This document shows positions 60,590 through 64,000 of a DNA stretch of 64,000 nt, one piece after another; the first letter of the stretch is position 1; each line of letters starts with the position of its first letter. The notes beneath the pieces are model-generated. The model saw only the letters and a list, made by a program, of their open reading frames with translations. It was not told the origin of the DNA and made no database searches. The position numbers and the translations under genes were made by a program. Source of the stretch: Microbacterium sufflavum. GTDB taxonomy: Bacteria > Actinomycetota > Actinomycetes > Actinomycetales > Microbacteriaceae. Where the stretch lies: the NCBI RefSeq assembly GCF_023101165.1, contig NZ_CP078076.1, positions 1,736,001-1,800,000 of the forward strand. The letters run 5' to 3'.

Positions 60590-61512
60590 GCGAGCTCCTC
60601 GAGGGTGGGTGAGCCGGCGTCGACCGGCTCTCCGGATACGGGCCGGCCCGCGGGGGACGACGTGACCGCCAGGAACACGTCGTCGAGGGTGGGCCGTCGG
60701 AGCGTGACGACGCCGTCGTCCCCCTCCGTGTCGAGCCGATCGAGGGCGCGCCGCAGCCCGGCGACCGTGCCGTCGGTCGGGATCTCGCGCCGCAGCTCTC
60801 CCCGGCTGTCGTGGAGCTCGACCGTGTCGCCGCCGATACGCGCCTTGAGCTCGGCGGCGGTGCCCAGCGCCGCGATCCGGCCGTCGTGCAGGACGGCGAT
60901 CCGGTCGGCGAGCTGATCCGCCTCCTCCAGGTACTGGGTGGTGAGGAACACCGTCGTGCCGGCACCCGCGACCGTGCGGATGATGTCCCACAGGTCGCGG
61001 CGGCTACGGGTGTCGAGCCCGGTGGTGGGCTCGTCGAGGAACAGCACTTCCGGGGTCACGACGAAGCTGAGCGCCAGGTCGAGGCGACGGCGCATGCCGC
61101 CGGAGTAGGTGCGCACGGCGCGGGACGCCGCGTCGGTCAGTGCGAACCGGGCGATGAGGTCCTCGGCGCGGCGCCGCGCGGCCGCCCGCCCCAGTCCCGA
61201 GAGGCGCGCGAACATGACGACGTTCTCGGTACCGGTGAGGGCGTCGTCCACGGCGGCCGCCTGCCCGGTGAGGCTGATGCGCCGGCGCACCTCGTCGGGA
61301 TGCGAGCGCACATCCCACCCCGCCACGGTCGCCGATCCCGCATCCGCGGCGGTGAGGGTGGTGAGGATGTTGATGGTCGTCGTCTTGCCCGCGCCGTTCG
61401 GTCCGAGCAGAGCGAAGACCTCGCCGCGGGCGACCTCGAAGGCGAGGTCGTCGACCACGGGCTTCGGCCCGAAGGCCTTGCGCAGGTCGCGCACCTGGAT
61501 GGCTGTCTCCAT
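60586..61512 (-). CDS. ABC exporter ATP-binding protein (DrrA-like)
   Basis: This 308-residue ATPase has Walker A GPNGAGKTT, signature YSGGMRRRLDLALSFV, Walker B VLFLDEPTTGLDTRSR, switch segment FLTTQYLEEADQLAD (Gln in place of His, as in the DrrA family), and a C-terminal domain with the DRR-type RRPTLDDVFLA motif. DrrA proteins power export of daunorubicin-like drugs. It starts at the ATG at 61512, with AGGGA upstream, and is divergent from the TetR gene. Confidence 0.92.
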   Translation of the reverse strand: METAIQVRDLRKAFGPKPVVDDLAFEVARGEVFALLGPNGAGKTTTINILTTLTAADAGSATVAGWDVRSHPDEVRRRISLTGQAAAVDDALTGTENVVMFARLSGLGRAAARRRAEDLIARFALTDAASRAVRTYSGGMRRRLDLALSFVVTPEVLFLDEPTTGLDTRSRRDLWDIIRTVAGAGTTVFLTTQYLEEADQLADRIAVLHDGRIAALGTAAELKARIGGDTVELHDSRGELRREIPTDGTVAGLRRALDRLDTEGDDGVVTLRRPTLDDVFLAVTSSPAGRPVSGEPVDAGSPTLEELA

Positions 61513-61579
61513 CAGGATCCCTTTCTGTGTATCGCGAAAACTGTGTATGGGCAACGCAATTGTGTATGACGGTAACACA

Positions 61580-61598
61580 CTGTTTATGAAATAAACAG
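61580..61598. promoter_or_regulatory. TetR operator between the DrrAB-like exporter and tetR
   Basis: CTGTTTA (61580-61586) and TAAACAG (61592-61598) form a perfect palindrome with a 5-base spacer in the divergent promoter region. The AT-rich arms stand out. TGTGTAT recurs three times just to the left (about 61525-61567). Confidence 0.75.
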
Positions 61599-61613
61599 AA
61601 GTAGGATGGGCGG

Positions 61614-62546
61614 ATGACCGACATCGAGCCTCCCGAGCTCCCCCGGGGCATCGCCCTTGCCTGGGGCGTCGCGGCGAATCCCCAGCGCGGGCCGAAGCGG
61701 GAGATGAGTGTCGAGAAGATCGTGGAGGCCGCGGTGGAACTCGCCGACGGCGAGGGCATCGGCGCCGTCTCCATGGCAGCGGTGGCCGCCCGGCTCGGCT
61801 TCACCCCCATGTCGCTGTACCGCTACGTCTCCGCGAAGGACGACCTCCTGCTGCTCATGCAGGAGGAGGCGACCGGACTTCCTCCGGAGAGCCACCTCGA
61901 GGTCGAGGGCTGGCGCGCGCGGCTGCTCGCGCTGTACGAGGCCCAGATCCTCGTCTACCTGCGCCACCCGTGGATCCTGTCGTTGCCGATCTCGGGTTCG
62001 CCGATCACCCCCAACAGCTCCGCCTGGCTGGACGCCAGTCTCGCCGCGCTCGATGACACACCGCTCACCGCCGACGAGCGGATGGCCGTCGCCCTCGCGA
62101 TCACCGGCCACGCTCGCTGGTGCGGCATCGTGCAGGCGGGGTACTCGGAGCAGTCCCGCTCCTCCGGTCTCTCCGCCGAAGAGGTGGCGATGCGGGAGGC
62201 GTCGCTGTTCGATCGGGTGATCTCGGCCGAGGAGTTCCCCGCGCTCCGCCGGGCGATCGAGGACGGCGTGTTCCTGTCGCCGGCCGATCCGTTCCGCTTC
62301 GCCGTGGAGCGCACGCTCGACGGTGTCGCGGCCTACCTCGACGGTCTCGATCGTGGGGAGCAGCACCGGGTCTCCGAGGAGTGGGTCGCCCTCGATGCGG
62401 CGGAGCTCGCCGGGGACAAGCGCCTCAAGGAGGCGCAGAAGGCCAGCCGTGATGCCGAGAAGGCGCTGCGCGCGGCGCGCAAGCTCGAGCGTCAGGCTCT
62501 TCGCGAGGCGCGCGAACGGGTGGCGAAGGCCAGGAAGTCCGGCTGA
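61614..62546 (+). CDS. TetR-family regulator with C-terminal helical tail
   Basis: This 310-residue protein has the TetR HTH (MSVEKIVEAAVELADGEGIGAVSMAAVAARLGFTPMSLYRYVSAKDDLLLLM) and a TetR_C domain of the TetR/AcrR class. It then continues with about 45 residues of alternating Lys, Arg, Ala and Glu (LKEAQKASRDAEKALRAARKLERQALREARERV) likely to form a single charged helix. It is divergent from the DrrAB-like exporter and next to the palindrome at 61580-61598. It should repress the exporter until a drug binds. Confidence 0.9.
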   Translation: MTDIEPPELPRGIALAWGVAANPQRGPKREMSVEKIVEAAVELADGEGIGAVSMAAVAARLGFTPMSLYRYVSAKDDLLLLMQEEATGLPPESHLEVEGWRARLLALYEAQILVYLRHPWILSLPISGSPITPNSSAWLDASLAALDDTPLTADERMAVALAITGHARWCGIVQAGYSEQSRSSGLSAEEVAMREASLFDRVISAEEFPALRRAIEDGVFLSPADPFRFAVERTLDGVAAYLDGLDRGEQHRVSEEWVALDAAELAGDKRLKEAQKASRDAEKALRAARKLERQALREARERVAKARKSG

Positions 62547-62584
62547 GCGACCCCGGCGCCGCGCCGGATGGGCAGGATGGGGGG

Positions 62585-63514
62585 ATGACGACCGCTCCGC
62601 ACCGCGCTCACTTCGATTTCTCGATCACGTTCGCCAACGGCGGCGGCATGCACGGGGAGGGGTTCCGCCTCGACCTTCCCCGGGAAGACCTCTCGGCCGA
62701 GGAGATCGGCACCCTGCTCGTCCGCCACCTGGGACTGGCGCTGGTCGACGAGGTGCACCTCCGCGACCTGCGCATCGTCGAGGAGCCGCATCGCGGAAGC
62801 CGCGGAGTCGAGGCACCGAGCGGCGGTGGGGCCGAGGACCGCATCGTGGATCTCAGCCACCCCATCGAGGCCGGGATGATCACCTATCCCGGGCTGCCGG
62901 CGCCGACCATCGCCCCGTTCCTCACGCGCGCCGCATCCCGGGAGCGCTACGCGCCGGGGACCGAGTTCGCGATGGACGTGATCACGATGATCGGCAACAC
63001 CGGCACCTACCTCGACGCCCCCTGGCACCGCTACGGCGACGGCGACGATCTCGCCGCACTCGACCTGCGCACCCTGGTCGGCCTCCCCGCCGAGGTATTC
63101 CACCTGCGCGATGCCTGGTCGCCCGAGCGCCGCGGCATCCGTGCGGCGACCCTGGCGGACCGCGACCTGCGGGGCTCGGCGGTCCTCCTCGACACGGGGT
63201 GGAGCAGGCTCTTCGGCACGCCCGACTATGCGGAGGGGGCGCCGTACCTCACGGAGGACGGCGCCCGCTTCCTGGTCGAGGCGGGGGTGCGCCTGGTCGG
63301 GATCGACTCGCTCAACATCGACGACACCGAGAGCGGCGGAGAGCGTCCGGCGCACAGCATCCTCCTCGCCGCCGGCGTGCACGTGGTCGAGCACCTCACG
63401 GATCTCGACGCGGTGCCCTCGCGGGGTGCCCGCTTCACCGCGGCCCCGCCCGCGATCCGCGGGTTCGGCACCTTCCCGGTGCGGGCGTTCGCCACGGTGC
63501 CCGCGTCCCACTGA
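62585..63514 (+). CDS. Cyclase-family metal-dependent hydrolase, atypical motif
   Basis: This 309-residue protein has an N-terminal stretch of about 85 residues that I do not recognise, then a cyclase/kynurenine-formamidase fold (IVDLSHPIEAGMITYPGLPAPTIAPF, MIGNTGTYLDAPWHRYGDGDDL, VLLDTGWSRLF, VGIDSLNIDD). The canonical metal motif H-x-G-T-H-x-D reads N-T-G-T-Y-L-D, so two metal His are replaced by Asn and Tyr; Asp and the later His are kept. It may hydrolyse an amide or lactone ring. It starts 38 bases after the TetR gene. Confidence 0.85.
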   Translation: MTTAPHRAHFDFSITFANGGGMHGEGFRLDLPREDLSAEEIGTLLVRHLGLALVDEVHLRDLRIVEEPHRGSRGVEAPSGGGAEDRIVDLSHPIEAGMITYPGLPAPTIAPFLTRAASRERYAPGTEFAMDVITMIGNTGTYLDAPWHRYGDGDDLAALDLRTLVGLPAEVFHLRDAWSPERRGIRAATLADRDLRGSAVLLDTGWSRLFGTPDYAEGAPYLTEDGARFLVEAGVRLVGIDSLNIDDTESGGERPAHSILLAAGVHVVEHLTDLDAVPSRGARFTAAPPAIRGFGTFPVRAFATVPASH

Positions 63515-63589
63515 TCACACGAGTCACATGGGTTTACACGCGTCCCAGGAAACCCATAGAGTGTGCACATCGAGAAAGGGGTACGTGGG

Positions 63590-63781
63590 ATGCCCGAGGT
63601 TCCAGATGTCCGATTCCTGACGGTGGCCGAGGTCGCCGAGCTCATGCGCGTGTCCAAGATGACCGTGTACCGGCTCGTGCACTCCGGAGAGCTGCCCGCC
63701 ATCCGCTTCGGCCGCAGCTACCGCGTCCCGGAGTCGGCCGTGGCCGAGGCGCTGCAGCGACCGATCGCCGACGCGGGTTGA
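63590..63781 (+). CDS. Small excisionase-type HTH DNA-binding protein
   Basis: This 63-residue protein is one helix-turn-helix of the excisionase/MerR-like type: FLTVAEVAELMRVSKMTVYRLVHSGELPAIRFGRSYRVPESAVAEAL. In mycobacteria the gene just after proC has this form (Rv0500A) and precedes the bS22 gene, as here. Its function is not established. It starts at the ATG at 63590. Confidence 0.87.
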   Translation: MPEVPDVRFLTVAEVAELMRVSKMTVYRLVHSGELPAIRFGRSYRVPESAVAEALQRPIADAG

Positions 63782-63816
63782 TCCGCAGGGCGGCGCGAGG
63801 CGGCCCGTGGGTTTGC

Positions 63817-63822
63817 TAGGAT
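63817..63822 (+). promoter_or_regulatory. -10 box of the bS22 gene
   Basis: TAGGAT lies 78 bases before the GTG of the small ribosomal protein. A short stem-loop, GGGTGTC/GACACCC (63853-63859 with 63869-63875), lies in the resulting leader. Confidence 0.45.
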
Positions 63823-63899
63823 GATCCGAGGCATTTTTTCGTGCCCGTACCCGGGTGTCCGATTCGGCGACACCCAGCCCCTGACTTAGTGAGGTTTCC

Positions 63900-63998
63900 G
63901 TGGGTTCTGTCATCAAGAAGCGCCGCAAGCGCATGGCGAAGAAGAAGCACCGCAAGCTGCTTCGCAAGACTCGCCACCAGCGCCGCAACAAGAAGTAA
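63900..63998 (+). CDS. Ribosomal protein bS22 (AURKAIP1/COX24 domain)
   Basis: This 32-residue, extremely basic peptide begins MGSVIKKRRKRMAKKKHRK and ends with a run of basic residues. It matches the AURKAIP1/COX24 domain protein of mycobacteria, found in the small ribosomal subunit and named bS22. The GTG start has GAGG six bases upstream. It is too short for usual gene callers but its sequence is nearly invariant in Actinobacteria. It follows the small HTH gene by 118 bases. Confidence 0.93.
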   Translation: MGSVIKKRRKRMAKKKHRKLLRKTRHQRRNKK

Positions 63999-64000
63999 GC

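Noticed and set aside
1..64000. tRNA or rRNA genes
   Set aside because: I looked through the intergenic gaps for cloverleaf-like arms with a CCA end and for conserved rRNA segments and found none. A tRNAscan run would settle it.

Overview
The window is high-GC DNA with dense, mostly co-directional gene blocks, frequent ATGA or GTGA overlaps between neighbouring genes and several GTG/TTG starts. The gene content (an HTH/bS22 pair, a CmtR-type regulator, a translational T-box, an IdeR/DtxR box, actinobacterial DesK/DesR-like two-component proteins and a TM0106-family helicase-nuclease) points to an actinobacterium, most likely Microbacteriaceae and plausibly Microbacterium. This assignment is inferred from protein character, not from a database search.

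Layout. 1-5.7 kb: a truncated HrpB-type helicase, flotillin, a MarR regulator, a lone arsenate reductase with an ArsR-like operator, and a GntR regulator. 5.7-9.8 kb: an archaeal-type aspartyl-tRNA synthetase behind a translational T-box, divergent from a TerC transporter behind a yybP-ykoY (Mn2+) riboswitch, then a CBS-domain membrane protein. 9.8-16.9 kb: an arginase-like protein, a CmtR-like sensor with a His-tailed cation exporter, a small exporter, a two-component system, an Erm-type 23S rRNA methyltransferase behind a leader peptide and attenuator, and threonine synthase. 17-19.6 kb: a MacB-like ABC exporter with its TetR regulator. 19.7-27.4 kb: an apparent operon of NCS1 permease, HyuA-type hydantoinase/oxoprolinase, three DUF917 proteins and a PucR regulator. 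This is the best candidate for an undescribed pathway.

27.4-34.3 kb: two VOC proteins, an ECF41-like sigma factor facing an NmrA-type oxidoreductase that carries a matching promoter, an M20 peptidase, an MFS transporter and a coiled-coil membrane protein. 33.5-38.2 kb: a siderophore-iron locus (reductase divergent from binding protein, two permeases and ATPase) around one IdeR/DtxR box. 38.2-51 kb: DNA repair and housekeeping genes (AlkA-like glycosylase, SbcCD, nucleosidase, NadE, a TM0106 nuclease-helicase). 51-59.6 kb: upp, tadA, a CDF transporter, proC, an ABC transporter and the KtrAB potassium system. 59.7-64 kb: a DrrAB-like exporter with a divergent TetR, a cyclase-family hydrolase, a small HTH protein and the ribosomal protein bS22.

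Several loci combine efflux or target modification with a local sensor: erm with its attenuator, CmtR with CDF, two TetR-controlled ABC exporters, the Mn riboswitch with TerC, and the T-box with AspRS. The window therefore reads as a chromosomal region mixing core genes with stress- and antibiotic-response modules. I found no tRNA, rRNA, insertion sequence, prophage or CRISPR array.
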